Origin: Fusobacterium varium
GTDB lineage: Bacteria; Fusobacteriota; Fusobacteriia; Fusobacteriales; Fusobacteriaceae
Direction: 5' to 3'
DNA: 39,724 nt
Assembly: GCA_021531615.1 (NCBI GenBank)
Contig: JADYUE010000019.1
Location: 1-39,724, forward strand
Of the stretch, positions 1 through 8,687 are shown piece after piece. The notes below the pieces were generated by a model. That model was given only the letters and a program-made list of their open reading frames with translations. It made no database searches and was not told where the DNA came from. The translations under genes were made by a program, and so were the position numbers. Every line of letters begins with the position of its first letter. The first letter of the stretch is position 1.

Positions 1-10
1 TATTTGGAAA

Positions 11-22
11 GGCAACGAAGCC
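11..22 (+). promoter_or_regulatory. Candidate ANTAR (EutV)-binding hairpin before eutA
   Basis: The sequence GGC-AACGAA-GCC forms a small stem closed by a six-base loop with A at loop position 1 and G at position 4, the known signature of RNA hairpins bound by ANTAR antiterminators such as EutV. Its 3' arm (bases 20-22) is also part of the 5' arm of the terminator at 19-53, so the two structures exclude each other, as expected for EutVW-type antitermination. The stem visible here is only three G-C pairs, and a partner hairpin would lie upstream of base 1. In Enterococcus faecalis one of the known EutV sites is likewise in front of eutA. Confidence 0.55.
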
Positions 23-59
23 AAAGAGATAGGTTATCCTATTTTCTTTGGCTTTTTTT
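19..59 (+). terminator. Intrinsic terminator in the eutA leader
   Basis: A nine-pair perfect stem (AGCCAAAGA at 19-27 with TCTTTGGCT at 45-53) encloses an inner five-pair hairpin (29-33 with 38-42) and is followed directly by a seven-base T run. It lies 25 bases before the eutA start, within the operon, so it should attenuate eutA and later genes unless antitermination occurs. Confidence 0.85.
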
Positions 60-84
60 ATTAAATTTTTCTAGGAGGAAGCTG

Positions 85-1512
85 ATGAAAGAAGAAATTA
101 TCAGTGTAGGAATAGATATTGGAACTTCAACTACTCAGTTAGTATTTACCAAGATTGTGCTAGAAAATATAGCTTCTGGTGCAAGAGTCCCACAGATAAA
201 AATTATAGCTAAAGATGTATTTTACAGAAGTAAAGTATATTTTACTCCTCTTATAAGTCAAACTGAGATAGATGCAGAAAAAGTTAAAAGAATAATTCAA
301 GAAGAGTATCAAAAGGCAAGAGTAACAGTAAAAGATGTTTCTACAGGAGCAGTAATAATAACTGGAGAAACAGCAAGAAAATCAAATGCTAAAGAGGTGC
401 TTAATGCTTTAAGTGGAATGGCAGGAGATTTTGTTGTAGCAACAGCAGGACCTGATCTTGAAAGCATAATTGCTGGAAAAGGAGCAGGGGCTATGGATTA
501 TTCAGAAAAACACAATACAACAGTTTACAATCTAGATATAGGAGGAGGAACTACAAATAATGTTCTCTTTAAAAATGGAGAGGTAGTAGATACAACGTGC
601 TTGGATATCGGTGGAAGACTTATAAAATTTAAAGATAGTTCATTAGAAATAACGTATATCTATAAAAAATTTGAAAAACTTATAGATGATATGGGATTAA
701 CTACTTTAAAAGTTGGAAGAAGAGCAGATGTAGGAGAATTAAAAAAACTTTGTAGAAAGCTTGGGGAAGTACTATTGAGTTCAGTAGGAGCTATACCTAA
801 AAGTAATGAATATAGATACCTTATTACTGATAAGGACTATAGAGGGGAATGTGATTTAAAATTTGTGAACTTCTCAGGAGGGGTAGCAGATTTTATATAT
901 AATCAATATTCTGGGGATGATTTTAAATATGGTGATATAGGAATCATTCTAGGGAAAGAGATACTAGAAATTTTTAAAGAACATAATGTACAAATAGTTA
1001 AAAGCGGAGAAACAATAGGAGCAACAGTAGTAGGAGCAGGTTCTCACACTACAGAAATAAGTGGAAGTACTATAACTTATACTGAAAATATTTTTCCAAT
1101 TAAAAATATTCCAGTATTGAAGATCAGCCAACTTGATGAAAAAAATATCCATACTTTAAAAGAAAGTTTAAAGAAAAAAAGAGAATGGTTCAAAATGGAA
1201 GATGGAGTTCAAGAGGTTGCAGTAGGTCTTACAGGAAAGCCAAATATGAGATACAAAGAGATAATTGAACTAGCAGAAGGGTTATATGAGGTTCTTTCTG
1301 ATGTAAGTCGACTTATATTGGTAATAGAAAATGATATTGGAAAAGCATTAGGACAAGCACTTTCATTGAAATATAGTAGTGATGTTCCTATCATCTGCAT
1401 AGATAGTATAAAAGTTGCAGATGGAGATTTTATTGACATTGGTAAACCATTGGGAAGTGGAAGTGTACTTCCTGTTATAGTTAAAACTTTAGTATTAAGT
1501 AGTTATCAATAG
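85..1512 (+). CDS. eutA: Ethanolamine ammonia-lyase reactivating factor EutA
   Basis: EutA is an ATP-dependent chaperone that swaps damaged cobalamin for fresh adenosylcobalamin in ethanolamine ammonia-lyase. The product is 475 aa, normal for the family. It shows the actin/Hsp70-type phosphate loops: GIDIGTST near residues 9-16 and DIGGGTTN at 151-158. The start is set at ATG 85 because AGGAGG lies at 73-78. The open frame continues upstream to a TTG at base 4, but that stretch passes through the terminator hairpin and is not coding. eutB follows 15 bases later, so the two are co-transcribed. Expression is probably controlled by the terminator and candidate ANTAR hairpin just upstream. Confidence 0.95.
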   Translation: MKEEIISVGIDIGTSTTQLVFTKIVLENIASGARVPQIKIIAKDVFYRSKVYFTPLISQTEIDAEKVKRIIQEEYQKARVTVKDVSTGAVIITGETARKSNAKEVLNALSGMAGDFVVATAGPDLESIIAGKGAGAMDYSEKHNTTVYNLDIGGGTTNNVLFKNGEVVDTTCLDIGGRLIKFKDSSLEITYIYKKFEKLIDDMGLTTLKVGRRADVGELKKLCRKLGEVLLSSVGAIPKSNEYRYLITDKDYRGECDLKFVNFSGGVADFIYNQYSGDDFKYGDIGIILGKEILEIFKEHNVQIVKSGETIGATVVGAGSHTTEISGSTITYTENIFPIKNIPVLKISQLDEKNIHTLKESLKKKREWFKMEDGVQEVAVGLTGKPNMRYKEIIELAEGLYEVLSDVSRLILVIENDIGKALGQALSLKYSSDVPIICIDSIKVADGDFIDIGKPLGSGSVLPVIVKTLVLSSYQ

Positions 1513-1527
1513 GCGGGGTGAATAATA

Positions 1528-2892
1528 ATGAGATTAGAAACAAGACTTTTTGGTCAAAATTACAAATTCAGTTCTCTGAAAGAAGTTATGGCCAAAGCAA
1601 ATGAACAAAAGTCTGGAGATGAACTTGCAGGAATTGCAGCAAGATCAACAAAGGAGAGAGTAGCAGCAAAAGAAGTTCTTTCACAAATTCAATTGAGAGA
1701 TCTAAAAGAAAATCCAGCAGTACCTTATGAAGAAGATGAGGTAACAAGAATAATCATTGATAGTCTAAATCTTAAAGTTTATGATGAGATTAAAGAATGG
1801 ACTGTAGGAGAACTTAGAGAATGGATATTAAGTGATGAAGTAGGAGACAGAGAAATCCAATGGATAAGAAGAGGACTTACTTCTGAAATGATTGCAGCTG
1901 TTACAAAACTTATGTCAAACTTAGATTTAATTAGAGCAGCTAAAAAAATAATTGTTAAAGCACATTGTAACACAACAATAGGAGGAGAAGGTGTTTTAGC
2001 AGCAAGGGTTCAACCAAACCATACAACTGATGATCCAGATGGAATTATGATTTCACTTTTAGAAGGACTTAGTTATGGAGTTGGAGATGCTGTTATTGGA
2101 CTAAATCCAGTTGATGATACAGTTGATAGTGTAATAAGAGTTCTTGAAAGATTCCATGAAATTAAAGAAAAATATCAAATTCCTACACAAACTTGTGTTC
2201 TTGCTCACGTAACAACACAAATGGAAGCTATTAGAAGAGGAGCACCTAGTGATTTAATTTTCCAAAGTATAGCAGGATCAGAAAAAGGAAATGAAGCTTT
2301 TGGAATAACAGGAGCGATGATAGAAGAGGCAAGACAACTTGCACTTACTCAAGGAACAGCAGCAGGGCCAAATGTAATGTATTTTGAAACTGGGCAAGGA
2401 TCAGAACTTTCTTCAGATGCACATAATGGAGCAGACCAAGTAACAATGGAAGCAAGATGTTATGGATTTGCTAAGAAATTCTCTCCATTTATTGTAAATA
2501 CAGTTGTTGGATTTATAGGGCCAGAATATTTATATGATAGCAAACAAGTAATAAGAGCAGGACTAGAAGATCATTTTATGGGAAAACTTCATGGATTACC
2601 AATGGGAGTTGACGTTTGTTACACTAACCATATGAAAGCAGACCAAAATGATATTGAAAATCTAGCAGTATTACTAACAGCAGCAGGATGTAATTACTTC
2701 ATGGGAGTTCCAGCTGGTGACGATATTATGCTTAACTATCAAACTACAGGATATCATGACATTCAAACATTAAGAGAAACTTTAGGGGTAAAACCTATAA
2801 AAGAGTTTGATGAATGGCTTGAAAAAATGGGATTCAGAAAAAATGGAAGATTGACAGAAAAAGCAGGAGATGCATCAGTATTTTTGAAATAG
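1528..2892 (+). CDS. eutB: Ethanolamine ammonia-lyase large (catalytic) subunit EutB
   Basis: EutB and EutC form the adenosylcobalamin-dependent lyase that converts ethanolamine to acetaldehyde and ammonia inside the microcompartment. The 454 aa length matches the usual EutB (about 453 aa), and the whole protein follows the family: an N-terminal helical part, then the TIM barrel with recognisable stretches such as KAHCNTTIGGEG, LNPVDDTVDS and FETGQGSELSSDAHNGADQ. ATG 1528 follows a GGCGGGGTGA site, and eutC begins 12 bases after the stop. This is the main consumer of the cobalamin that the neighbouring riboswitch-controlled transporters are expected to supply. Confidence 0.97.
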   Translation: MRLETRLFGQNYKFSSLKEVMAKANEQKSGDELAGIAARSTKERVAAKEVLSQIQLRDLKENPAVPYEEDEVTRIIIDSLNLKVYDEIKEWTVGELREWILSDEVGDREIQWIRRGLTSEMIAAVTKLMSNLDLIRAAKKIIVKAHCNTTIGGEGVLAARVQPNHTTDDPDGIMISLLEGLSYGVGDAVIGLNPVDDTVDSVIRVLERFHEIKEKYQIPTQTCVLAHVTTQMEAIRRGAPSDLIFQSIAGSEKGNEAFGITGAMIEEARQLALTQGTAAGPNVMYFETGQGSELSSDAHNGADQVTMEARCYGFAKKFSPFIVNTVVGFIGPEYLYDSKQVIRAGLEDHFMGKLHGLPMGVDVCYTNHMKADQNDIENLAVLLTAAGCNYFMGVPAGDDIMLNYQTTGYHDIQTLRETLGVKPIKEFDEWLEKMGFRKNGRLTEKAGDASVFLK

Positions 2893-2904
2893 GAGGAAGG
2901 TAAA

Positions 2905-3780
2905 ATGGTTTCTGAAAGAGAATTAAAAGATATAATTTCTCAAGTTCTTAGAGAAATGGGAACAGAAGGGAAAATAGAAGAGAAGATAGCAGAAAAAGTA
3001 GAAGAAAGAGTAGCAGAAAGTGATTTAGTAGATATTACTAAAATTGATTTTAGAGAAGTAATTGATGTAAAAAATCCTGCAAATGAAGCTGAACTTCTAA
3101 AGTATAAAAGAAAAACTCCAGCAAGAGTTGGAATTGGAAGAGCTGGTTGTAGATATAGAACTAATACAATGTTAAGATTTAGAGCCGATCATGCTTCAGC
3201 AGTTGATGCTGTGTATACAGATGTATCGGAAGATTTCTTAAAAGCAAATAATCTTTTTACAGTAAAAACAAGATGTAATTCAAAAGATGAATATATAACA
3301 AGACCTGATTTAGGAAGAAGACTTGATGAAGAATCAGTAGCTATTCTTAAAGAAAAAGTAAAAAAATCTCCTAAAGTACAAGTATTTGTAGCAGATGGAC
3401 TAAGTTCTACAGCAATTGAAAAAAATATTGAAGATACACTTCCAGCACTTCTTAATGGATTAAAATCTTATGGTATAGAAACAGGAACACCATTCTTCTT
3501 AAAATATGGAAGAGTAGGAGCAGCCGATGAAGTATCAGAAATAGTAGATGCAGAAGTAACTTGTGTACTTATTGGAGAGAGACCAGGACTTGCAACAGCT
3601 GAAAGTATGAGTGCATATATAACATATAGAGGGTATATTGGAATTGCAGAAGCAAAAAGAACAGTAGTATCAAATATTCATAAAAATGGAACACCAGCAG
3701 CAGAAGCAGGAGCACATATAGCTCATATTATTAAGAAAATATTAGAAGCTAAAGCAAGTGGACAAGATTTAAAACTTTAA
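2905..3780 (+). CDS. eutC: Ethanolamine ammonia-lyase small subunit EutC
   Basis: This is the small subunit of the lyase, which helps bind cobalamin. It is 291 aa, close to the usual 295. Residues 1-20 ([17 protein letters not shown]) form an amphipathic helix of the encapsulation-peptide type. A charged, probably coiled linker (about 21-45) separates it from the conserved body, with [24 protein letters not shown] near the front and [14 protein letters not shown] later. AGGAGG precedes the ATG. The N-terminal helix probably docks the enzyme to the inner shell face, as described for EutC in enterobacteria. Confidence 0.96.
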   Translation: MVSERELKDIISQVLREMGTEGKIEEKIAEKVEERVAESDLVDITKIDFREVIDVKNPANEAELLKYKRKTPARVGIGRAGCRYRTNTMLRFRADHASAVDAVYTDVSEDFLKANNLFTVKTRCNSKDEYITRPDLGRRLDEESVAILKEKVKKSPKVQVFVADGLSSTAIEKNIEDTLPALLNGLKSYGIETGTPFFLKYGRVGAADEVSEIVDAEVTCVLIGERPGLATAESMSAYITYRGYIGIAEAKRTVVSNIHKNGTPAAEAGAHIAHIIKKILEAKASGQDLKL

Positions 3781-3795
3781 TTTTTGGAGGGAAAA

Positions 3796-4449
3796 ATGAC
3801 TAATGACGCTTTAAGACCAAGTGTATTAGGAGTAAAACTTATTCCTAATGTAGATGATAAAATGGCAGAAGAGTTAAATCTTCCAGCAGGATATAAAAGT
3901 ATAGGAATAGTAACAGCTGATTGTGATGATGTAACATATACAGCTCTAGATCAAGCTACTAAAATGGCAGAAGTAACAGTAGTATATGGAAAATCATTCT
4001 ATGGAGGAGCTGCTAATGCAAATACAAAACTTGCAGGAGAAGTAATCGGAATAATAGCAGGTCCTACACCAGCAGAGGTAAAAAGTGGATTAAATGCAAT
4101 AGTTGACTTTATAGAAAATGAAGCTACTTTTTATAGTGCTAATGAAGATGATACAATAGCATACTATGCACATTGTGTATCAAGAACAGGAAGTTATCTT
4201 TCTAAGACAGCAGGAATAGAAGAGGGAGAAGCCTTAGCTTACCTTATAGCACCTCCTATTGAAGCTATGTATGCATTAGATGCCGCATTAAAAGCAGCAG
4301 ATGTAAAATTGACAGCATTCTTTGGACCACCTTCTGAAACAAACTTTGGAGGAGGGCTTTTAACAGGAAGTCAATCAGCTTGTAAAGCGGCTTGTGAAGC
4401 TTTTGCAGATGCTGTAAAATTCGTAGCTCAAAATCCTACAAAATATTAA
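3796..4449 (+). CDS. eutL: Microcompartment shell protein EutL (tandem BMC, trimer)
   Basis: EutL is a tandem BMC-domain trimeric shell protein thought to gate passage of substrates or cofactors. The product is 217 aa, the normal EutL length, and carries the family's C-terminal signature (FFGPPSETNFGGGLLTGSQ near residues 175-195). ATG 3796 is chosen over the in-frame TTG at 3784 because GGAGG at 3786-3790 is well placed for the ATG and would overlap the TTG. It sits between eutC and two further shell genes, so catalysis and shell parts are made from the same transcript. Confidence 0.94.
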   Translation: MTNDALRPSVLGVKLIPNVDDKMAEELNLPAGYKSIGIVTADCDDVTYTALDQATKMAEVTVVYGKSFYGGAANANTKLAGEVIGIIAGPTPAEVKSGLNAIVDFIENEATFYSANEDDTIAYYAHCVSRTGSYLSKTAGIEEGEALAYLIAPPIEAMYALDAALKAADVKLTAFFGPPSETNFGGGLLTGSQSACKAACEAFADAVKFVAQNPTKY

Positions 4450-4459
4450 GGAGTAAAAT

Positions 4460-4903
4460 ATGAAGGCTTTAGGAATGATAGAAACTATTGGATTAGTAGG
4501 AGCTATTGAAGCAGTTGATACAGCCCTAAAGACAGCAGATGTAGATATAGTAAATAAACACATTGTAAAAGGTGGTATTGTTACTGTTGAACTGACTGGA
4601 GATGTGGGAGCTATAAAAGTTGCTGTGGAGGCTGGAGCAGAAGCTGCTAAAAAGCTAGGAGTTTTTGTCAGTAGCCATGTAATAGCAAGACCTGATGATA
4701 TGGTTTCTAAGATGATAGAAGAAAATAGTGTAATCTATTGCGAGAATGAATCAAAGGAAATAGAAGTAACAGAAGAAAAAACTTTAGAAATTAAAAATAT
4801 TAAAGAAGAGAATATCCCTGAACAAATAAAAGAAGAAAATGGAAGTGTAACTACTGAGGAAAAAAAAAACGAAATAATACCAGAAGTAGTAGAAAAAGAA
4901 TAA
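4460..4903 (+). CDS. BMC-domain shell protein with charged C-terminal tail (EutK/EutM-like)
   Basis: Residues 1-90 are one BMC domain (MKALGMIETIGLVGAIEAVDT, then HVIARPDD), closely related to the EutM encoded next door. Residues from about 95 to 147 form a low-complexity tail rich in Glu and Lys, unlike any BMC fold. Enterobacterial EutK also has a BMC domain plus a C-terminal extension, but that extension is a helix-turn-helix, which I do not see here. A shell role is well supported. The tail may face the lumen and bind cargo, but this is inference. GGAG precedes the ATG. Confidence 0.85.
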   Translation: MKALGMIETIGLVGAIEAVDTALKTADVDIVNKHIVKGGIVTVELTGDVGAIKVAVEAGAEAAKKLGVFVSSHVIARPDDMVSKMIEENSVIYCENESKEIEVTEEKTLEIKNIKEENIPEQIKEENGSVTTEEKKNEIIPEVVEKE

Positions 4904-4955
4904 GTAAACCAAAAACAGAAAATATAGAAAATAAAAAAAATAAGGAGTGATTTAG

Positions 4956-5240
4956 ATGGCAACATTAAACGCATTAGGAATGATAGAAACTAGAGGACTT
5001 GTAGCAGCAATTGAGGCAGCAGATGCAATGGTTAAAGCAGCAAATGTAACATTAGTAGGAAAAGAAATGGTTGGAGGAGGACTTGTAAGTGTCCTTGTAA
5101 GAGGAGATGTAGGAGCAGTTAAGGCAGCAACTGATGCAGGAGCAGCAGCAGCAGATAGAATAGGAGAATTAATTTCTGTTCATGTAATTCCAAGACCTCA
5201 CTCAGAAGTAGAAATTATATTACCAAAAACTGAAAAATAA
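4956..5240 (+). CDS. eutM: Major hexameric microcompartment shell protein EutM
   Basis: This is a single BMC-domain protein of 94 aa, the size of EutM/PduA hexamer-forming shell tiles. It shows the canonical start [20 protein letters not shown], the central [20 protein letters not shown] and the C-terminal [17 protein letters not shown] lies before the ATG at 4956. A strong hairpin without a U-run follows at 5248-5283. It may protect the 3' end of the eutM part of the message, which would suit a shell protein needed in many copies. Confidence 0.96.
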   Translation: MATLNALGMIETRGLVAAIEAADAMVKAANVTLVGKEMVGGGLVSVLVRGDVGAVKAATDAGAAAADRIGELISVHVIPRPHSEVEIILPKTEK

Positions 5241-5247
5241 TCTAGCC

Positions 5248-5283
5248 ATATAGGAGGTTGACTAGTATGTCAGCCTCCTATAT
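5248..5283 (+). other. Strong intra-operon hairpin after eutM, no U-tract
   Basis: A fifteen-pair inverted repeat (5248-5262 with 5269-5283, one G-U pair) closes a six-base loop TAGTAT. It is followed by TAAAAACTAG, not by a T run, so it is not a standard terminator. Its place just after the major shell gene and before a weaker-looking gene suggests an RNA-stability or processing element. The loop lacks the A1/G4 pattern expected for an ANTAR site. Confidence 0.7.
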
Positions 5284-5312
5284 TAAAAACTAGATAGAGA
5301 AGTAGAGGAAAG

Positions 5313-5828
5313 ATGAAAACAATAGGAGTAGTAGAATTCAATAATATTCCGAATGGGATTAAAAATCTTGATTTAGTTTTAAAAAAATCGGATGTAAAAA
5401 TATATAAAGCTGGAGTTACATGTCCAGGAAAATATTATTTTATTATCTATGGAGATAATGAAGATGTAAAGAGTGCCTTTGAAGAAGTAACTTGTGAGGC
5501 AAAATTTGAGATTATTTCTGGTGTTTCTAACAAGGTAATAGAAATATTAGAAAGAAGAAATAAAAAAGATTTAGGTAGTTCTATGGGAATAATAGAATTT
5601 TTTACGATATCTGAAAGTGTAAAGGCACTAGATATGATTTTAAAAGGCAACACAGTAGAAACTTTAAAATTGATACTAGGGAATGGAATAGCAGGAAAAA
5701 GCTATTTTGTAATTACTGGAGATACTAGTTCAGTGACAGAAGCTATAAATTCTGTAGATGAAAAAATTAGATATAGAGAGAAATCTCTTATAAATAATCC
5801 AAGTGAGAATATAACTAAATTTATTTGA
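5313..5828 (+). CDS. Tandem-BMC shell protein, PduT-like with candidate Fe-S cysteine
   Basis: The 171 aa product has two BMC domains in tandem (about 1-85 and 93-160), as in the trimeric PduT shell protein. It keeps PduT-type signatures: TCPGKYYFIIYGD in the first domain and GIAGKSYFVITGD in the second. Cys37 in TCPGK lines up by eye with Cys38 of Salmonella PduT, which ligates a [4Fe-4S] cluster at the trimer pore. The role is therefore probably a shell trimer carrying one Fe-S cluster, for electron passage or cofactor repair. This is known for PduT and inferred here. The gene follows the 5248-5283 hairpin with AGAGGAAAG as ribosome site. Confidence 0.85.
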   Translation: MKTIGVVEFNNIPNGIKNLDLVLKKSDVKIYKAGVTCPGKYYFIIYGDNEDVKSAFEEVTCEAKFEIISGVSNKVIEILERRNKKDLGSSMGIIEFFTISESVKALDMILKGNTVETLKLILGNGIAGKSYFVITGDTSSVTEAINSVDEKIRYREKSLINNPSENITKFI

Positions 5829-5846
5829 TAGATAAGGAGAGAGATT

Positions 5847-7286
5847 ATGGATAAAGATTTGTTATCAATTCAACAAGTTAGAGATTTAATAAAAGCAGCT
5901 AAAACAGCTCAAAAAGAATATTCAACTTTTACTCAAGAAAAAGTTGATAAGATAATAGAAGCTATGTCTATGGAAGTAAGAAAGCATAGTGAAGAATTAG
6001 CAAAAATGGCTAATGAAGAAACAGGATTTGGAAAATGGCAAGATAAGGTTATAAAAAATAAATTTGCTTCTGAAATTGTTTATGATTCAATCAAAGATAT
6101 GAAAACTATAGGAATTCTTAAAGAAGAGGATTCACTTTTAAGTGTAGCTGTACCAGTAGGAGTAATAGCAGGACTTATTCCATCAACTAACCCTACATCA
6201 ACAACAATTTATAAAACTCTTATATCTTTAAAAGCAGGAAATGCAATAGTAGTTAGTCCTCATCCAAATGCTAAAAATTGTATTATAAAAACAGTTGAAA
6301 TATTAAAAAGAGCAGCTTATAATGCAGGAGCACCAGAAGGATTAATAGGAGTAATTGATATCCCTACTATGGAAGCAACAGCAGAACTTATGAAGCATAA
6401 AGATACTGCACTTATACTTGCTACTGGTGGAGAGGCTATGGTAAGAGCAGCTTATAGTTCAGGAACTCCAGCTATAGGAGTTGGACCTGGAAATGGACCT
6501 GCATACATAGAAAAAAGTGCTGATGTAAAAAAAGCAGTAAAAAGAATAATGGATAGTAAAACATTTGATAATGGAGTTATCTGTGCTTCTGAACAATCAG
6601 TAATAGTAGAACCATCAAATGAGCAAGCAGTAAGAGAAGAATTCAAAAGACAAGGAGGATATTTCCTTACTCCAGAACAATCTGAAAAATTAGGAAAATT
6701 TATTCTAAGATCTAATGGGACTATGAATCCTTTAATAGTAGGAAAAGATGCACAAACTTTAGCAAACTTAGCTGGAATAAAAGTTCCATCAGATGCAAGA
6801 GTTCTTATTTCTGAACAATCAACAGTTTCTAAAAGTAACCCTTATTCTAGAGAAAAGCTTACAACAATTCTTGCCTTTTATGTAGCAGAAAATTGTGAAA
6901 AAGCTTGTGAAAGAGCTATTGAACTTTTAATGAATGAAGGAAAAGGACATACAATGATTATTCATACAGAAAATAAAGAATTAGTAAAAGAATTTGCACT
7001 TAAAAAGCCTGTTTCAAGACTTTTAATTAATACTCCAGGATCACTAGGAGGAATAGGGGGAAGTACAAAACTTGCTCCAGCACTAACTTTAGGTTGTGGA
7101 GCAGTAGGAGGAAGTTCAACTTCTGATAATATTACTCCAATGAATTTATTAAATATTAAAAAAGTAGGTTGGGGAATAAAAGAACTAGAAGACTTCAAAC
7201 CAGAATGTAAAACAGTTGGTTCTTTAGAGGGAATGAGCATAGAGGATTTAGTAAAAAAAGTTCTTGCTGAAATCTCTAAAAGATAG
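5847..7286 (+). CDS. eutE: CoA-acylating acetaldehyde dehydrogenase EutE
   Basis: EutE oxidises acetaldehyde with CoA and NAD+ to acetyl-CoA in the microcompartment lumen. The product is 479 aa, with the aldehyde dehydrogenase fold and the catalytic cysteine at residue 246 (DNGVICASEQS). VGPGNGPAYIE and GGIGGSTKLAPALTLGCG are further family blocks. The N terminus lacks the usual 18-20 residue targeting helix. Instead the last 17 residues (MSIEDLVKKVLAEISKR) look like one, after a flexible segment. EutG would reoxidise NADH by making ethanol, and the PduL-type gene would take acetyl-CoA onward. AAGGAGAGAG precedes the ATG. Confidence 0.95.
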   Translation: MDKDLLSIQQVRDLIKAAKTAQKEYSTFTQEKVDKIIEAMSMEVRKHSEELAKMANEETGFGKWQDKVIKNKFASEIVYDSIKDMKTIGILKEEDSLLSVAVPVGVIAGLIPSTNPTSTTIYKTLISLKAGNAIVVSPHPNAKNCIIKTVEILKRAAYNAGAPEGLIGVIDIPTMEATAELMKHKDTALILATGGEAMVRAAYSSGTPAIGVGPGNGPAYIEKSADVKKAVKRIMDSKTFDNGVICASEQSVIVEPSNEQAVREEFKRQGGYFLTPEQSEKLGKFILRSNGTMNPLIVGKDAQTLANLAGIKVPSDARVLISEQSTVSKSNPYSREKLTTILAFYVAENCEKACERAIELLMNEGKGHTMIIHTENKELVKEFALKKPVSRLLINTPGSLGGIGGSTKLAPALTLGCGAVGGSSTSDNITPMNLLNIKKVGWGIKELEDFKPECKTVGSLEGMSIEDLVKKVLAEISKR

Positions 7287-7297
7287 AGAGGTGTACT

Positions 7298-8077
7298 ATG
7301 GTTTTAACAGAGGAGAAATTAAAAAATCTGTATAAAAAAGAAGAATTTAAACAGTTTATTCTTAAAAAAGGAACTATAATGACTCCATCAGCTAGACAAT
7401 TTCTTATAGATAAAGGAATAGAAATATTAAAAGATGGAGCTGTAGTAACAAATTCGAAGAAAGCTGAAGTAGAAGAAAAGAAAGAAATAGTAGAAAAAAT
7501 AATTGAAAAACCAATAACTCCTAAATATATAGGACTTGCAGGAGAAAGTTATTTTGAAAAACCTGAACATATGACACAGATATCAGGAAACATTTTGGTT
7601 AATAAAACTCATGAAAGAATAATATTCAGAGGGAAATTAGACAGTCTTCAAGCAAAATGGTTAGTTTTACAAAAAGAGTTTGAAAGTTGTGAGAATGAAA
7701 AACTTAATAAAGATATGGAAAGTGTAACAACTTTTATAAAAAAAATGGTATTGGCTGAAGTACTTGATATAGAATTTGAAGAAATAAAAGTTTTAGGAGA
7801 AAGTTTAGATAAAATAAAAGAGATATCACATAATCCTAAAAAGTTTTTTGGAATGGGACATCTTTTTGATATATCAGTAAAAAATAGTTTCATTGTTTTA
7901 AAACTTAATGAGATGAGAAGTATATCAAGAGAAGCAGAAATATCAGGAGTAACTGCATTTTCAAGCGAAAGAGGAATAGTTGAGAAGAGAGAGATGTTAA
8001 AAGCACTTAATAGATTGAGTAGTGTAATATATGTAATGATGTTGAAAGGAGAAAAAGGGGAATATGGAGATAGATAA
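7298..8077 (+). CDS. eutT: EutT corrinoid adenosyltransferase, lacking the Cys metal motif
   Basis: EutT converts reduced cobalamin plus ATP to adenosylcobalamin for EutBC. The 259 aa protein shows the EutT hallmarks: an N-terminal block TIMTPSARQFLIDKGI (about 26-41), LNEMRSISREAE and the C-terminal block LKALNRLSSVIYVMM. The HX11CCX2C motif that binds ferrous iron in the Salmonella enzyme is absent. Only one cysteine is present (in FESCENE), and it is isolated. A metal-independent EutT class is known from Listeria and other Firmicutes, and this protein fits that class. The gene overlaps the next by 14 bases. Confidence 0.88.
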   Translation: MVLTEEKLKNLYKKEEFKQFILKKGTIMTPSARQFLIDKGIEILKDGAVVTNSKKAEVEEKKEIVEKIIEKPITPKYIGLAGESYFEKPEHMTQISGNILVNKTHERIIFRGKLDSLQAKWLVLQKEFESCENEKLNKDMESVTTFIKKMVLAEVLDIEFEEIKVLGESLDKIKEISHNPKKFFGMGHLFDISVKNSFIVLKLNEMRSISREAEISGVTAFSSERGIVEKREMLKALNRLSSVIYVMMLKGEKGEYGDR

Positions 8078-8687
8078 AATTGTAGAATTAGTAAAAAAAC
8101 AACTAGAGAATTATGAGAAGAAAAGAATCCCTATTGAAGCTTCTGGAAGACATATACATCTATCAGAAAAAGATTCAGAAACTCTTTTTGGAAAAGGTTA
8201 TAATTTCACTCCAGTAAAAGAACTATCTCAACCAGGGCAATTTGCTTGTAAAGAAAGAGTAAGATTAGTAGGTCCTAAAGGTGTGATAGAAGGAGTAGTA
8301 ATTCTTGGACCTACAAGAGAAAAAACACAAGTTGAAATTTCTTTAACAGATGCGAGAATATTAGGTGTAAAAGGGATAATCAGAATATCAGGAGATATTA
8401 GTGATACACCAGGAATAATTGTAACAAATCAAGATAAAGTATTGAATCTTTCTGAAGGTGTAATAGTAGCTAGAAACCATATACATATGACACCAGAAGA
8501 TGCTATTACTATGAATGTAAAAGATAAGCAATTAGTAAAAGTAAAAGTTTTTTCAAAGAGACCTTTAATATTTGAAGATGTATTAATAAGAGTTACAGAT
8601 AAATCAAAATTTGCAATGCATATAGACTATGATGAAGCCAATGCCTGTCTTTTAGAAAAAGATTCATATGGGGTAATTTATGAGTGA
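8064..8687 (+). CDS. pduL: PduL-type phosphotransacylase (EutD role)
   Basis: This enzyme converts acetyl-CoA and phosphate to acetyl phosphate and recycles CoA inside the shell. The 207 aa protein has the two PduL beta-barrel blocks with zinc-ligand histidines: GRHIHLS (His30, His32) and RNHIHMTPEDA (His139, His141), plus AMHIDYDEANA near the C terminus. Residues 1-20 (EIDKIVELVKKQLENYEKK) form a typical encapsulation helix. Enterobacterial eut operons use an unrelated Pta-type EutD instead. The start overlaps eutT and the end overlaps the following gene, which indicates translational coupling. Confidence 0.93.
   Translation: MEIDKIVELVKKQLENYEKKRIPIEASGRHIHLSEKDSETLFGKGYNFTPVKELSQPGQFACKERVRLVGPKGVIEGVVILGPTREKTQVEISLTDARILGVKGIIRISGDISDTPGIIVTNQDKVLNLSEGVIVARNHIHMTPEDAITMNVKDKQLVKVKVFSKRPLIFEDVLIRVTDKSKFAMHIDYDEANACLLEKDSYGVIYE

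Noticed and set aside
4-84. N-terminal extension of EutA starting at TTG 4
   Set aside because: It runs through the terminator hairpin, has no ribosome site, and ATG 85 has AGGAGG and gives the normal EutA length.
5248-5283. Intrinsic terminator or ANTAR site after eutM
   Set aside because: There is no T run after the stem, and the loop TAGTAT lacks A at position 1 and G at position 4.
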